The notes: generated from the letters alone by a model not told the origin. A DNA stretch of 64,000 bases from Fictibacillus enclensis (GCF_001457035.1 NZ_KQ758618.1:124001-188000); one strand, 5' to 3'; counted from the stretch's first letter, positions 44,556-56,583 are shown. Numbers and translations: made by a program.

Positions 44556-44697
44556 CCACAAAGAGACACAACAGCAAAAAAACCGCCAAGGCGGTTTACC
44601 ACAGAGAGATACAACAAGCAAAAAACCGCCAAGGCGGTTTACCACAGAGAGATACAACAAGCAAAAAACCGCCAAGGCGGTTTTTTTGTTTTTTATA
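44556..44697. repeat. Three tandem 43-bp terminator repeats
   Basis: Units at 44556-44598, 44599-44641 and 44642-44684 each contain the hairpin AAACCGCC-AA-GGCGGTTT. Units two and three are identical; unit one differs at a few bases. Only the last hairpin is followed by T8. Together they terminate both the cytochrome c gene and the convergent cardiolipin synthase gene. Confidence 0.9.
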
Positions 44698-46156
44698 AGA
44701 TAGGAGACAGGAGCCGGGAGATGGACTCCCGGAACCGGATCCAGCGGGATCGGTGCTGATATTCTTCCCAGGTCAGTTTACGGGACAGTTTGACATCCTC
44801 CTGGAAGGCATCGGTCAGCTGTTTCGCTACATCTTTATTATAGATAAAAGCATTAATCTCAAAATTCAGCTTCAGACTGCGGATATCGAAATTGGCTGTA
44901 CCGACAGAGGAGATCTCATCATCTACTACGATAGATTTGGCATGGATAAAGCCGTTGTCGTAAATATACACGTTGGCTCCTGCTTTCAGCAAACCGCCGA
45001 TATTGGACAGTGAGGCCCAATACACAAAAAGATGATCAGGCTTGTTGGGAATCATGATATTCACATTGACGCCGGAATGGCAGGCAATACGCAACGTGTC
45101 CAGCAAGCTCGCATCAGGAATAAAATAAGGTGTTTGTATGGTGATGGACTTTTTTGCCATCGAAATCATTTTGATATAGCCGTCCTTGATCTGCGGCCAC
45201 TCCGATTCAGGCCCGCTTGTAACAATCTGCATGCCGACCGTTCCTTTGGCGTCTTCATTGGGGTACAATACCGGATCATAATCAATATCATGTCCGTACG
45301 ACGCCTGGTTCCAATCAAGTATGAAGCGGGTTTGCATGGAAAGGACCGCTTTCCCCTGAATTCTCAGGTGGGTGTCACGCCAATTTCCAAATCTCGGACT
45401 GAGGCCAAGGTACTCATCCCCAATATTAAACCCGCCAACATACCCGATTTTTCCATCGATAATGACAATTTTACGATGATTGCGGTAGTTCATACGAAAA
45501 TTAATAAAGGCAAATTTGCTTGGGAAAAAGACCTCCACTTCTCCTCCTGCTTTTCGAAGGTCGGCAAAGAAGTTTTTAGGAAGGGTTCTTGATCCGAGCT
45601 CATCATAAAGAACTCTGACTTTTACTCCCTGTTTGGCTTTTTCAATAAGAGCATCGCGAACTCTTCGGCCGAGATTGTCTTTTTTTATAATGTAATACTG
45701 CAGGTGGATATGGTTTTGTGCCTGATCAATATCATGAAGAAGGTTTTTAAACTTTTCTCCGCCTGTCGTATAAATATCTACAGAATTGTCGCTTGTAAAT
45801 GGAGCTTCATTGTTTAGAAGCTGCATGTAGATTAAATCCTGGCTCGCCCGTTCCGGCTCACTGCTAAATTCAAACGAGCCATCCCGGATGTGGGTGATCT
45901 GTTTTTTTAACATCTGCTCCAGTCCAAGCTTTTTGCGGTCATCCCAATGGAAAAGCCGGTGCCTGTTCAAATTTTGGCCGAGCATTAGATATAGAAAGAA
46001 GCCGCCTAAAGGAATGAAAACAAGGACAAGGAGCCATGCCCAAGTGGAGCTGGCATCTCTTCGTTCCTTAAAAACGATGATGGCGGCAAGCAGTATATTT
46101 AAGATAGAAAAAAACATTAAAACGTAAGAAAATATGTGCATCGAAAATATTTGCAT
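44693..46156 (-). CDS. cls: Cardiolipin synthase
   Basis: The 487-residue membrane enzyme has two N-terminal membrane helices (about 5-25 and 38-58) and two phospholipase D (HKD) motifs, HRKIVIIDGKIGYVGGFN near 226 and HAKSIVVDDEISSVGTANFD near 405. It joins two phosphatidylglycerol molecules into cardiolipin. The length matches ClsA/YwnE of B. subtilis. AAGGAG precedes the ATG at 46156. It is transcribed alone. Confidence 0.95.
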   Translation of the reverse strand: MQIFSMHIFSYVLMFFSILNILLAAIIVFKERRDASSTWAWLLVLVFIPLGGFFLYLMLGQNLNRHRLFHWDDRKKLGLEQMLKKQITHIRDGSFEFSSEPERASQDLIYMQLLNNEAPFTSDNSVDIYTTGGEKFKNLLHDIDQAQNHIHLQYYIIKKDNLGRRVRDALIEKAKQGVKVRVLYDELGSRTLPKNFFADLRKAGGEVEVFFPSKFAFINFRMNYRNHRKIVIIDGKIGYVGGFNIGDEYLGLSPRFGNWRDTHLRIQGKAVLSMQTRFILDWNQASYGHDIDYDPVLYPNEDAKGTVGMQIVTSGPESEWPQIKDGYIKMISMAKKSITIQTPYFIPDASLLDTLRIACHSGVNVNIMIPNKPDHLFVYWASLSNIGGLLKAGANVYIYDNGFIHAKSIVVDDEISSVGTANFDIRSLKLNFEINAFIYNKDVAKQLTDAFQEDVKLSRKLTWEEYQHRSRWIRFRESISRLLSPIL

Positions 46157-46533
46157 AGTTTCTCCTTACCTAACAGGATCGGTGTAAAAACCTAGATATT
46201 TACCATATCATATTCTTCAGACTTAGTCGTAATTCTTTACATATAAATAAGAGGAAACTCCTTCTTTTGCCACCTTCTATTATATATGAACCAGTATTTT
46301 TTTCCATTTATTAGGATATAAAGTCCCCTCAGAAGGAAGCATATAAGAGTATTTGGGAGGATAACTTAAGATATGTAAGTATATTATGGCTAATCCTAGG
46401 CATTCCTAATAGCACCTGTCACATACTTATATATCCTAGAATACATAATTTGGTGTAACAAGGAAACTTCTATACAATAAAAAAGTTACTGTTATTTGTT
46501 GTCGTATAATGTCGAAAGAACAGAGGTGATTAA
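46157..46533. promoter_or_regulatory. cls-opuA divergent intergenic region
   Basis: TATAAT at 46505-46510 is the probable -10 of opuAA; its -35 is weak, as for some osmotically controlled promoters. A long inverted repeat, TATGTAAGTATAT (46372-46384) and ACATACTTATATA (46421-46433), pairs over 13 bases with two G-U pairs in RNA. It could be an operator or an RNA element. No gene was found. Confidence 0.45.
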
Positions 46534-49481
<2,948 letters not shown>

Positions 49482-49491
49482 TTGATGGAGG

Positions 49492-49521
49492 AAGGACAGC
49501 CGCTTAGGCTGTCCTTTTTTT
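49492..49521 (+). terminator. Terminator after opuA
   Basis: A perfect 10 bp stem AAGGACAGCC / GGCTGTCCTT with a 5-base loop is followed by T7. Confidence 0.88.
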
Positions 49522-49595
49522 ACTTGGACTAATGCATTTACTTCGCTAATAAATATATAAAGGAATACGCAAAAGCAGTGAATGGGGAGGCCAGC

Positions 49596-49820
49596 ATGAA
49601 TAACATCAATTGGGTTGTCAGTGATCCATATGTATTTCAAACCCTTCAGACTGTAATAGGTAAGGCTGTTGTTGTTCAAACGGAAAGGGGTTCTGTCCGG
49701 GGAACACTTAAACAGGTGGTACCGGATCATATTGTCGTGGAATCCGGAGGTAATTCGTTTTATATCCGAACCCAGCAAATCATCTGGGTAGTCCCGAATC
49801 CGCAGCTTGTTCCAGAGTAA
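49596..49820 (+). CDS. Small DUF2642 (YuzF-like) protein
   Basis: The 74-residue protein has the YuzF/DUF2642 pattern: VSDPYVFQTLQTVIGKAVVVQT, VRGTLKQVVPDHIVVE and FYIRTQQIIWVVP. It is probably a small beta-barrel of SH3 or Sm-like shape. Some members are spore-associated, but no function is established. ATG 49596 is after GGGGAGG. The manganese catalase-like gene follows 57 bases on, possibly in one operon. Confidence 0.7.
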   Translation: MNNINWVVSDPYVFQTLQTVIGKAVVVQTERGSVRGTLKQVVPDHIVVESGGNSFYIRTQQIIWVVPNPQLVPE

Positions 49821-49877
49821 CTCAGCCATGAAAGAGATGGCGGCGAATCAAGCGGAAATCAGCGGAGGTGGAGCAAC

Positions 49878-50768
49878 ATGATGAAACGGGTCAATAAACT
49901 GGCAATTGAACTTCCAAGGCCGGAGCATGGAGATATGAACGGAGCTGCGGCCGTTCAGGAACTGCTCGGCGGGAAGTTTGGGGAAATGTCCACACTTAAT
50001 AATTACATGTATCAATCGTTCAATTTTCGCGGGAAGAAAAAGTTCAAACCGTTTTATGATCTGGTGGCAAGCATAACAGCCGAAGAGTTTGGCCACGTGG
50101 AGCTCGTGGCAAGTGCAATCAATTTATTGTCATTCGGCAATACCTTTCCGGGCGATCCGGATATGACGCCTTTACAAAACGGCAAGGACGCACGTTATTC
50201 ATTGCACTTTACCACGACCGCGCAGGCCGCCTATCCTGGGGATGGAATGGGCCGTCCATGGAATGGGGAATACGTAACCAACTCGGGTAATCTCGTGGCG
50301 GATCTGCTTCATAACTACCTGCTTGAAATTGGAGCCCGTACCCATAAAATGAGGGTGTACGAAATGACCGACCATCCGACAGCACGAACGATGATTGGCT
50401 ACCTGCTCGTCCGCGGAGGGACGCATATTATTGCTTATGCAAAAGCCATTGAAGTGGCAACGGGTGTGGAGGTAGGAAAGATGCTCCCGGTACCGAGCCT
50501 TGATAACAACAAATTTGATTATGCGAAGCCATTCATGGACCAGGGACTCTATAATGTGCTTTATACATGGGGTGAACCGGAGTACCGGGACATCAGCAAG
50601 ATCTGGAAAGGCAAGAACCCTGAAACCGGTCAGCAGTTAACGGTTATTGACGGCATGCCGGAAGGAGGAAAGGTGCCAGACTTTGAGGAACTGCCAGAAG
50701 AGTTTGCCCCAGGTATTGACCGGGACGATTATCAGCGCATTTTAAAGCGGCTGATGTCGAGTCTGTAA
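49878..50768 (+). CDS. Manganese catalase family protein (YdbD/CotJC-like)
   Basis: The 296-residue protein has the ferritin-like four-helix core of manganese catalases. Candidate di-manganese ligands are in LGGKFGEMSTLNNYMYQ (Glu near 36), EEFGHVELV (Glu and His, near 70-75), and ARTHKMRVYEMTDHPTAR and GGTHIIAYAKAIE later. It should break down hydrogen peroxide. It is similar to YdbD and to the spore protein CotJC, though longer than CotJC. GGAGGTGG precedes two adjacent ATGs. Confidence 0.88.
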   Translation: MMKRVNKLAIELPRPEHGDMNGAAAVQELLGGKFGEMSTLNNYMYQSFNFRGKKKFKPFYDLVASITAEEFGHVELVASAINLLSFGNTFPGDPDMTPLQNGKDARYSLHFTTTAQAAYPGDGMGRPWNGEYVTNSGNLVADLLHNYLLEIGARTHKMRVYEMTDHPTARTMIGYLLVRGGTHIIAYAKAIEVATGVEVGKMLPVPSLDNNKFDYAKPFMDQGLYNVLYTWGEPEYRDISKIWKGKNPETGQQLTVIDGMPEGGKVPDFEELPEEFAPGIDRDDYQRILKRLMSSL

Positions 50769-50772
50769 ACGC

Positions 50773-50803
50773 AAAAACCCTGGCAAAGCTGCCAGGGTTT
50801 TGT
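50773..50803. terminator. Bidirectional terminator
   Basis: A stem of eleven bases AAACCCTGGCA / TGCCAGGGTTT with loop AAGC lies between the convergent catalase and znuA genes. Confidence 0.85.
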
Positions 50804-51733
50804 TTATTGAAGAGCTTTCTTTAAAATGTCCAAGTTGCCTTTCATTAAGCTGATATAGTCTTTATCGCTGTCTTTTTTAGCTGGCGATTCAAGGTTGTGA
50901 AAGGACAGGGCTTCAGCACCGACTTCAGATTTTACTGTATCTGCTACACGGGGTTTCACGTTGTCCTCGAACAGTACATAGTTAATGTTATGTTTTTTAG
51001 AGAGCTCGATGATGGACTGCAGCTGTTTTTGTGTCGGCTCGTTGGAAGGAGAAAGACCGGAAATCGGAATCTGCTTTAAACCGTATCGTTTTTCCCAATA
51101 GCCGTATGCGGCATGGGAAACGAGAATCTCTTTTTTAGAGCTGTTCTGTATGGTTGTTTTGTAACTTTTGTCAAGCTTCATCAGCTCTGATTTTAATGCT
51201 GCATAATTCTTTTCATATTCATTTTTATGTTTGGGATCTTTTTTTATTAAAGCATCCTTAATATTTTCAGCCATTTTGACAGAGTGCACCGGATCGATGA
51301 AAACATGCGGATCGGTATCGCCGTGATTGTGTTCATGATCACTATCTTCACCTTCTGCGTGTTCTGCCTCAAGCCTTATTCCTTGTGTAGCTTTAATGAC
51401 AGTCGTTTTATTTTGATCAAGTGTGTCAATCGCTTTATCGGCAAATCCCTCGAGACCAGCACCATTATAAATAAACAAATCCCCATCTGACAGTTCTGAC
51501 ATCGTTTGTATAGTTGGCTCGTAATCGTGGGGTTCCACGCCTGCAGGAACCACATTTTTAACCGCGACATATTTTCCCCCGATTTTACTTGCAAAATCCT
51601 TGAGAGGAAAAATGGTCGTATTTACTGTTAATTTATTAGGATCTTTATTCGAACTTGTTTCCTTTTGGCCGGAACAGGCAGCAAGAAGGAAGGAAAAAAT
51701 AGAAAGCATCGCAATAAGTTTAAGATATTTCAT
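50804..51733 (-). CDS. znuA: ZnuA/AdcA, zinc-binding lipoprotein of ABC transporter
   Basis: The 309-residue lipoprotein has lipobox LLAAC (Cys near 19) and the cluster A-1 metal-site pattern: PHDYEPT (His near 68), a His/Asp/Glu loop (HAEGEDSDHEHNHGDTDPHVF, about 125-145), LVSHAAYGY (His near 207) and a later FEDNV glutamate region near 275. It captures zinc for an ABC importer. No permease or ATPase genes are adjacent. The ATG at 51733 follows GAGAGG. A Zur box lies about 45 bases upstream. Confidence 0.9.
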   Translation of the reverse strand: MKYLKLIAMLSIFSFLLAACSGQKETSSNKDPNKLTVNTTIFPLKDFASKIGGKYVAVKNVVPAGVEPHDYEPTIQTMSELSDGDLFIYNGAGLEGFADKAIDTLDQNKTTVIKATQGIRLEAEHAEGEDSDHEHNHGDTDPHVFIDPVHSVKMAENIKDALIKKDPKHKNEYEKNYAALKSELMKLDKSYKTTIQNSSKKEILVSHAAYGYWEKRYGLKQIPISGLSPSNEPTQKQLQSIIELSKKHNINYVLFEDNVKPRVADTVKSEVGAEALSFHNLESPAKKDSDKDYISLMKGNLDILKKALQ

Positions 51734-51774
51734 TGAATAATCAGCCTCTCCGTACAATCTCTTTTCAAAATATA

Positions 51775-51789
51775 TCGTAATCGTTACGA
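51775..51789. promoter_or_regulatory. Zur box upstream of znuA
   Basis: TCGTAATCGTTACGA is an almost perfect palindrome matching the Bacillus Zur core TCGTAAT-N-ATTACGA with one change. It lies 42-56 bases before the znuA start and would block transcription when zinc is plentiful. Confidence 0.85.
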
Positions 51790-51926
51790 TTTGTAAAGGC
51801 GTTTGTTTATTTAAATGGATTTGGAAAAGATGCCCACCATTTGTATAGTGGTATTCGGTAGAAATGATAACAAAAAACGTTTAAAAGCAGCTTCTTTGAC
51901 AACTTTGTTTATCAAGAGTAAACTAC

Positions 51927-51947
51927 AAAACGAAATGAGTACGATTT
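51927..51947. promoter_or_regulatory. Zur box upstream of rpsN2
   Basis: The right half TACGATTT is exact and the left half AAAACGAAAT has two changes relative to the 21-base Bacillus Zur consensus. It lies about 20 bases before the rpsN2 ribosome binding site. Confidence 0.7.
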
Positions 51948-51969
51948 ATGATAAGGAGGATTGACTGAA

Positions 51970-52239
51970 TTGGCAAAGAAAGCAATGATTGAAAAGGAAT
52001 TGAAGCGTCAGGCCATCGTTGACCGGTACGCAGAGAAAAGGGCTGAACTGAAGGCCGCCGGAGATTATGAGGGCTTAAGCAAGCTTCCTAAAAACGCGAG
52101 TCCCACACGGCTGCATAATCGATGTAAAGTAACAGGACGGCCAAGAGGCGTACTCCGCAAGTTTGAAATGTCCAGAATCGCTTTCAGGGAACTTGCCCAT
52201 AAAGGCCAAATCCCTGGTGTTAAAAAATCCAGCTGGTAA
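51970..52239 (+). CDS. rpsN2: RpsN2, zinc-independent ribosomal protein S14
   Basis: The 89-residue S14 lacks the four zinc cysteines of the usual Bacillus S14 and has the longer C-minus form, ending with [22 protein letters not shown]. Such copies replace the zinc-containing S14 when zinc is scarce and are Zur-repressed (yhzA in B. subtilis). The TTG at 51970 is ten bases after AAGGAGG and gives the standard start ([13 protein letters not shown] after the initiator). A TTG at 51961 is too close to it. Confidence 0.93.
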   Translation: MAKKAMIEKELKRQAIVDRYAEKRAELKAAGDYEGLSKLPKNASPTRLHNRCKVTGRPRGVLRKFEMSRIAFRELAHKGQIPGVKKSSW

Positions 52240-52246
52240 TGAAGGA

Positions 52247-52285
52247 TAAAAGCATTTTTTCCAAAGCAGGAAAGAATGCTTTTTG
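52247..52285 (+). terminator. Terminator after rpsN2
   Basis: A long stem AAAAGCATTttttCC / GGAAAgAATGCTTTT with a short loop is followed by TTTTG. Confidence 0.75.
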
Positions 52286-52393
52286 TCATTTTGCGGAAAG
52301 ATCCATATCAAATACACCCATAATATCAAGAAAGATTTCAGAAGTCATGGTTATTGCTTTTTCTGGTTGGTTGCTCCATTTTCATGTTAAGAT

Positions 52394-52414
52394 AAACCAT
52401 AATGATTACGATTT
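52394..52414. promoter_or_regulatory. Zur box upstream of the CobW GTPase gene
   Basis: The right half ATTACGATTT is exact; the left half AAACCATAAT has two changes from the Zur consensus AAATCGTAAT. It lies about 30 bases before the start codon. Confidence 0.85.
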
Positions 52415-52444
52415 ATATAAAGTTATTAAGGGAGGAACCAGAAG

Positions 52445-53425
52445 ATGACAATCCATAAAAAAATTCCAACATACATATTAAGCGGCTTTCTTGGCTCAGG
52501 TAAAACGACGGTATTGCTGAAAATGCTTGCCGACTTTAAAACCAGAGGCCTTAAACCGGGAATTGTATTGAATGAGCTGGGGCAAGTCAATGTGGAAGGG
52601 CATCTGTTTAAAGGTGAAAAAATGCTGGAAATGCTGGACGGCTGCATCTGCTGTACGATTCAGGATGACCTGAGGGAGGAGCTCAAATTCTTTTTGCAGG
52701 AAGAAAATCAGGTGGATGTTCTGTTGATTGAGGGAACGGGCGTGGCCAATCCGAAGGAAATTTTGGAGGCCCTCACTGATCCGCGGCTTCATAACGGGTT
52801 TGAAACTCAATCGGTCATCAGTCTGGCAGACGCCAGCAAATTTCTTGAATACCAAAGCATTTTCTCCAGTTCGAGGGAGATCCGGGAGATGCTTAATGAA
52901 CAGATGAGCAGCACCACGCTGATTCTTTTGAACAAGATGGACCTTATTCAGGAAAAAAATAAAGATAAAATCTATAAAAAATTGAGAAAGCTAGTTAAAG
53001 GTGAAGTAAAAATCTTTGAGACGGTGTATGGCAACGTCTCTCTTGATGAACTGTTAAAAAAGCGGATGAGCACGGTCTCCGTTACCCTGGGTGAAAGTGA
53101 GACAAATACCCACCATCATCATGACCATCACCACGAGCATCCGTTTAAAGCGGTTAAAATTGAAAATATTCCGGCAGTGGAGCGGATTCGCTTTGAAAAG
53201 TGGCTGAAAAAATTACCGGAAAGTGTGCTTCGGGCGAAGGGGATGGTGCAACTTGCTTCTCCAAGTGGTCTCTATCAATTTCAATTTGCCTCAAAAGAAG
53301 TGGAGATGGAACGGATGGAAGACCAGGAATGCTCTACGTGTCTAATTTTAATTGGCTACAATATGCCGGTTGATGACCTTCAAACATCATTCCAGAAGGA
53401 ATTTCTGCAAACGCTGCAAGCATAA
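52445..53425 (+). CDS. CobW/COG0523 GTPase, probable zinc metallochaperone
   Basis: The 326-residue protein has Walker A GFLGSGKTT near 14-22, the metal-binding CxCC motif in DGCICCTI near 69-72, an NKMD guanine motif near 161, and a His-rich loop (HHHHDHHHEH) near 222-231. The C-terminal CobW domain follows. With a Zur box in its promoter, it fits the zinc chaperones YciC and ZagA, which deliver zinc to enzymes such as FolE during starvation. GGAGG lies nine bases before the ATG. Confidence 0.9.
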   Translation: MTIHKKIPTYILSGFLGSGKTTVLLKMLADFKTRGLKPGIVLNELGQVNVEGHLFKGEKMLEMLDGCICCTIQDDLREELKFFLQEENQVDVLLIEGTGVANPKEILEALTDPRLHNGFETQSVISLADASKFLEYQSIFSSSREIREMLNEQMSSTTLILLNKMDLIQEKNKDKIYKKLRKLVKGEVKIFETVYGNVSLDELLKKRMSTVSVTLGESETNTHHHHDHHHEHPFKAVKIENIPAVERIRFEKWLKKLPESVLRAKGMVQLASPSGLYQFQFASKEVEMERMEDQECSTCLILIGYNMPVDDLQTSFQKEFLQTLQA

Positions 53426-53500
53426 ACGGATTTTAACGGACAAAAGGCGGAAATATGGTAAACTGGCTGTTGAACAGTGAATTGAAGGAGGATCCATCGA

Positions 53501-54487
53501 GTGATACGTTTTGGTGTGATAGGTACAAACTGGATTTCAGATGCCTTTTTGAAAGCAGCAGGTGATCTCGAAGAGTTTAAGCTGAATGCAGTTTATTCGC
53601 GTACAGAGGAAAAAGGCAGGAAATTTGCAGGGAAACATGGAGTTTCGACTGTTTACACGGATTTTAACGAATTTGCTTCATCCGATTTAATCGACGCGGT
53701 TTATGTGGCAAGCCCAAACTCATTTCATGCCCGGCAGGTCATTGAGCTGATGAACCATGGCAAGCACGTGCTTTGCGAAAAACCACTTGCTTCAAATGCC
53801 GATGAAATCAAGGAAATGATTGAATCGGCCAAGGCGAACAACGTGGTTATGATGGAAGCAATGAAATCAACATTTCTTCCCGGCTTCAAAGCCGTCAGGG
53901 ATCACTTGTCCGAGATTGAAACCATCAGAAGGTATGTGGGCAACTACTGTCAGTATTCTTCACGATATGATGCGTACAAGGAAGGAACGATTCTTAATGC
54001 GTTCAAACCAGAGTTCTCAAATGGAGCACTCATGGACCTTGGCACATATTGCATATACCCGCTGGTGGTGCTGTTTGGCCGGCCAAAGTCGGTTAAAGCG
54101 AGCGGAATTAAGCTTGAGACCGGGGTGGACGGAGAAGGCAGCATTTTACTGACCTATGACACGATGGAAGCGGTTATTACGTATTCGAAAATTACCGATT
54201 CCTCCCTTCCTTCCGAGATTCAAGGGGAGAAGGGAAGCATTGTCATCGACCGGATCCATACACCGGAGAAGGTCGAATTACGGTACAGGGGCGGAGATTC
54301 ACGGGATATCTCGGTTTCTCTCGAACATGAACCGATGTACTATGAAACGAAAGAATTCATCTCCTTGATTCAGCAGGGAAAACTGGAATCGGATATCAAT
54401 TCGCACGATAACTCGCTTGCCGTAATGGAAATTATGGACGAGGTTCGCAGCCAGCTTGGCGTTGTTTATCCGAATGACCGTAAATAA
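53501..54487 (+). CDS. Gfo/Idh/MocA-family oxidoreductase (YulF-like)
   Basis: The 328-residue enzyme has an N-terminal Rossmann domain (VIGTNWISDAF, 6-16; CEKPLASN near 91-98, where Lys-Pro is the family catalytic hallmark) and a C-terminal alpha/beta domain (about 125-325). It likely oxidises a sugar or inositol derivative with NAD(P). It resembles YulF of B. subtilis. The GTG start follows AAGGAGG. No sugar operon is nearby. Confidence 0.85.
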   Translation: MIRFGVIGTNWISDAFLKAAGDLEEFKLNAVYSRTEEKGRKFAGKHGVSTVYTDFNEFASSDLIDAVYVASPNSFHARQVIELMNHGKHVLCEKPLASNADEIKEMIESAKANNVVMMEAMKSTFLPGFKAVRDHLSEIETIRRYVGNYCQYSSRYDAYKEGTILNAFKPEFSNGALMDLGTYCIYPLVVLFGRPKSVKASGIKLETGVDGEGSILLTYDTMEAVITYSKITDSSLPSEIQGEKGSIVIDRIHTPEKVELRYRGGDSRDISVSLEHEPMYYETKEFISLIQQGKLESDINSHDNSLAVMEIMDEVRSQLGVVYPNDRK

Positions 54488-54499
54488 TAGAAAGGTAAA

Positions 54500-54533
54500 A
54501 GCTGCTCAAACAGAAAATTTGGGCAGTTTTTTT
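54500..54533 (+). terminator. Terminator after the oxidoreductase gene
   Basis: A 9 bp stem CTGCTCAAA / TTTGGGCAG (one G-T pair) is followed by T7. Confidence 0.78.
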
Positions 54534-54628
54534 ATTTTCAGGAAAAACTAATACTAAATTAAAGAAATTTTAAAAATGATCTGGTAGGCTGTTAGGGCAA
54601 TTTGAGTGGAGTGGGGAGTTGAGATTCA

Positions 54629-55303
54629 ATGAAGATACTTGTTGTAGAAGATGATAAGGGAGTACGTCAGGGAATTGAGAACCTTCTTTTGGACGAAAAA
54701 TATATAGTTGTTTCTGAGGAAAACGGGGAGGATGGACTTTTCTCGGCAGAGGACGGCGAGTACGATGCGTTAATTCTGGATATTATGCTCCCTGGAATGA
54801 ACGGATTGGAGATAGTCAAAGAATTAAGAATCCAGGGGAACCATGTTCCTATCTTATTATTGACAGCGAGGGATTCTGTAGAGGACAGAGTAAAGGGGCT
54901 CGATGCCGGAGCGGACGATTACCTGATTAAGCCGTTTGCCGGGCCGGAATTGCTGGCTCGGCTGAGAGTCCTCTTGAGAGACAGAGGGACAACTCCGGCA
55001 GAGGAGCTTTCCTTTGGCAACATTACCTTGAACAAATCAGAATACGATGGTTATGTTGATTCGAAAAAGCTCAGTTTGACCGTTAAAGAATATCAGCTGC
55101 TTGAGTATTTCTTAAGGAACCCAAATCAAATTCTTTTAAGGGATCAAATTTTTAACCGGGTTTGGGGGTATAGTTCAGACGTTGGTTTGAATGCGGTTGA
55201 CGTATATGTGCATTATCTCCGGAAGAAACTTGCTCTTCATGGCTGTGAGCATCTTCTGAAAACCGTCAGAGGCATCGGCTTTATGCTGCAGGAGGAGAAG
55301 TAA
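54629..55303 (+). CDS. OmpR-family response regulator
   Basis: The 224-residue protein has a receiver domain (about 1-115; acidic pocket VEDD near 6-9, phosphoacceptor aspartate in LILDIML near 51, conserved Lys in LIKPF near 102) and a winged-helix DNA-binding domain (about 125-222, with RDQIFNRVWGYSSD). It forms an operon with the sensor kinase, overlapping it by one base. The signal and target genes are unknown; the nearby flavin redox operon is a possible target. Confidence 0.93.
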   Translation: MKILVVEDDKGVRQGIENLLLDEKYIVVSEENGEDGLFSAEDGEYDALILDIMLPGMNGLEIVKELRIQGNHVPILLLTARDSVEDRVKGLDAGADDYLIKPFAGPELLARLRVLLRDRGTTPAEELSFGNITLNKSEYDGYVDSKKLSLTVKEYQLLEYFLRNPNQILLRDQIFNRVWGYSSDVGLNAVDVYVHYLRKKLALHGCEHLLKTVRGIGFMLQEEK

Positions 55304-56583
55304 TGTTCAGGAAAACCCGAATACGGCTGGTCGTCATGAACACAGTTGTTCTTGTCCTTGTTCTTTGTGTGTTCAGTTCGGTTATATATGGCTACATGCA
55401 TTATGTGGTCTATCATAACATTGATGATAAGCTGCATAACATAGCCGGGAAGCTGAAGAAAGAAGGGTATAAGGAAGTTGACAGTGAGCATAAAGAAGAG
55501 CGGGAAGAACGGAAGGTCAGCTATCTTTTATGGGACAAGAACGGCGCGTTTGTCAAAAGCTTTCCGGATCATACGGCTTTCCAAACAGATCTTGCCGGAT
55601 TTAAACCTTCTACGTCTGACCGGCACGTTCTTTGGAACAACGAAAGTAACGAACATACCTATCGGGCTCTCGATATAAACGTAAAGGATAAATTGCCAAA
55701 ATCAGTTTCAAAAGCGGACATTGAACATCTCCAGCTGGTGCTGAATATTGATCCGGAAGTTTACATGCTTAAAAATCTTCTTAAGCTGATTGTTGCATGT
55801 ACGCTCCTGGGTTTGGCCATTTCAATCTTGACCGGGATGTTCCTCGCTGAGAGATCACTTATTCCCATAAGAGCCGCGTGGAATCGTCAAAGCTCGTTTG
55901 CAGCTGATGCTTCCCACGAGCTTCGCACCCCGTTATCCGTCATCCAGACCCATTTGGAAAACGTATTTCGGCATCCGCAACATTCGGTTGAACAAGAAAG
56001 TGTTGCGTTGTATAACAGTTTAAAAGAGGTGAAGAGGACCAATAAATTGGTTGCTGATCTCCTCACTCTCGCACGGACGGATTCAAATGAGGCAATGCTC
56101 TTAAAAGAAATTTTTAATCTCACTGAACTGATTACAGATGTGGTTGATCAATTTTCATTTATTGCAGAAACAAGGAATGTCAATTGTTCGAGCACAATAG
56201 AAAGTGACATCTACTTTAATGGGGACAAGGAACGCATTCACCAGCTTCTTATTATTCTTTTGGATAATGCCTTAAAGTATAACGTGGAAGACGGGAGCAT
56301 TTTCCTGATCTGCAGGAAGGAGCATCATGACATCCTTCTGGTGGTTAAAGATACGGGCATTGGCATTCAAAAAGAAGACCTTCCGTTGATTTTTGACCGT
56401 TTTTACAGAGGAGATAAGAGCAGATCCCGGGAAGAAGGGGGAACGGGTCTTGGACTTTCCATCGCCAAGTGGATTGTGGAAGAGCATAAAGGAAGCATTA
56501 AAGCGGAGAGCCGTCCCGGAAAGGGCACTGAGATTCAAGTACGGCTTCCTGTGGGCATAAATAAAAGTCCCGCCAAAGAATAA
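55303..56583 (+). CDS. Sensor histidine kinase
   Basis: The 426-residue kinase has two membrane helices (about 10-35 and 165-188) around an extracytoplasmic sensor domain of about 125 residues, rich in Lys and Glu, then a HAMP-like linker, a HisKA domain with the phospho-histidine in ASHELRTPLSV near 205, and a HATPase domain (N box DNALKYN, G1 DTGIGI, G2 GGTGLGLSIA). It pairs with the response regulator before it. What it senses is not evident. Its end overlaps the terminator of the convergent operon. Confidence 0.93.
   Translation: MFRKTRIRLVVMNTVVLVLVLCVFSSVIYGYMHYVVYHNIDDKLHNIAGKLKKEGYKEVDSEHKEEREERKVSYLLWDKNGAFVKSFPDHTAFQTDLAGFKPSTSDRHVLWNNESNEHTYRALDINVKDKLPKSVSKADIEHLQLVLNIDPEVYMLKNLLKLIVACTLLGLAISILTGMFLAERSLIPIRAAWNRQSSFAADASHELRTPLSVIQTHLENVFRHPQHSVEQESVALYNSLKEVKRTNKLVADLLTLARTDSNEAMLLKEIFNLTELITDVVDQFSFIAETRNVNCSSTIESDIYFNGDKERIHQLLIILLDNALKYNVEDGSIFLICRKEHHDILLVVKDTGIGIQKEDLPLIFDRFYRGDKSRSREEGGTGLGLSIAKWIVEEHKGSIKAESRPGKGTEIQVRLPVGINKSPAKE

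Noticed and set aside
44556-44684. Three 43-base tandem repeats considered as a CRISPR array
   Set aside because: There are no unique spacers; the repeats abut and each is a terminator hairpin.
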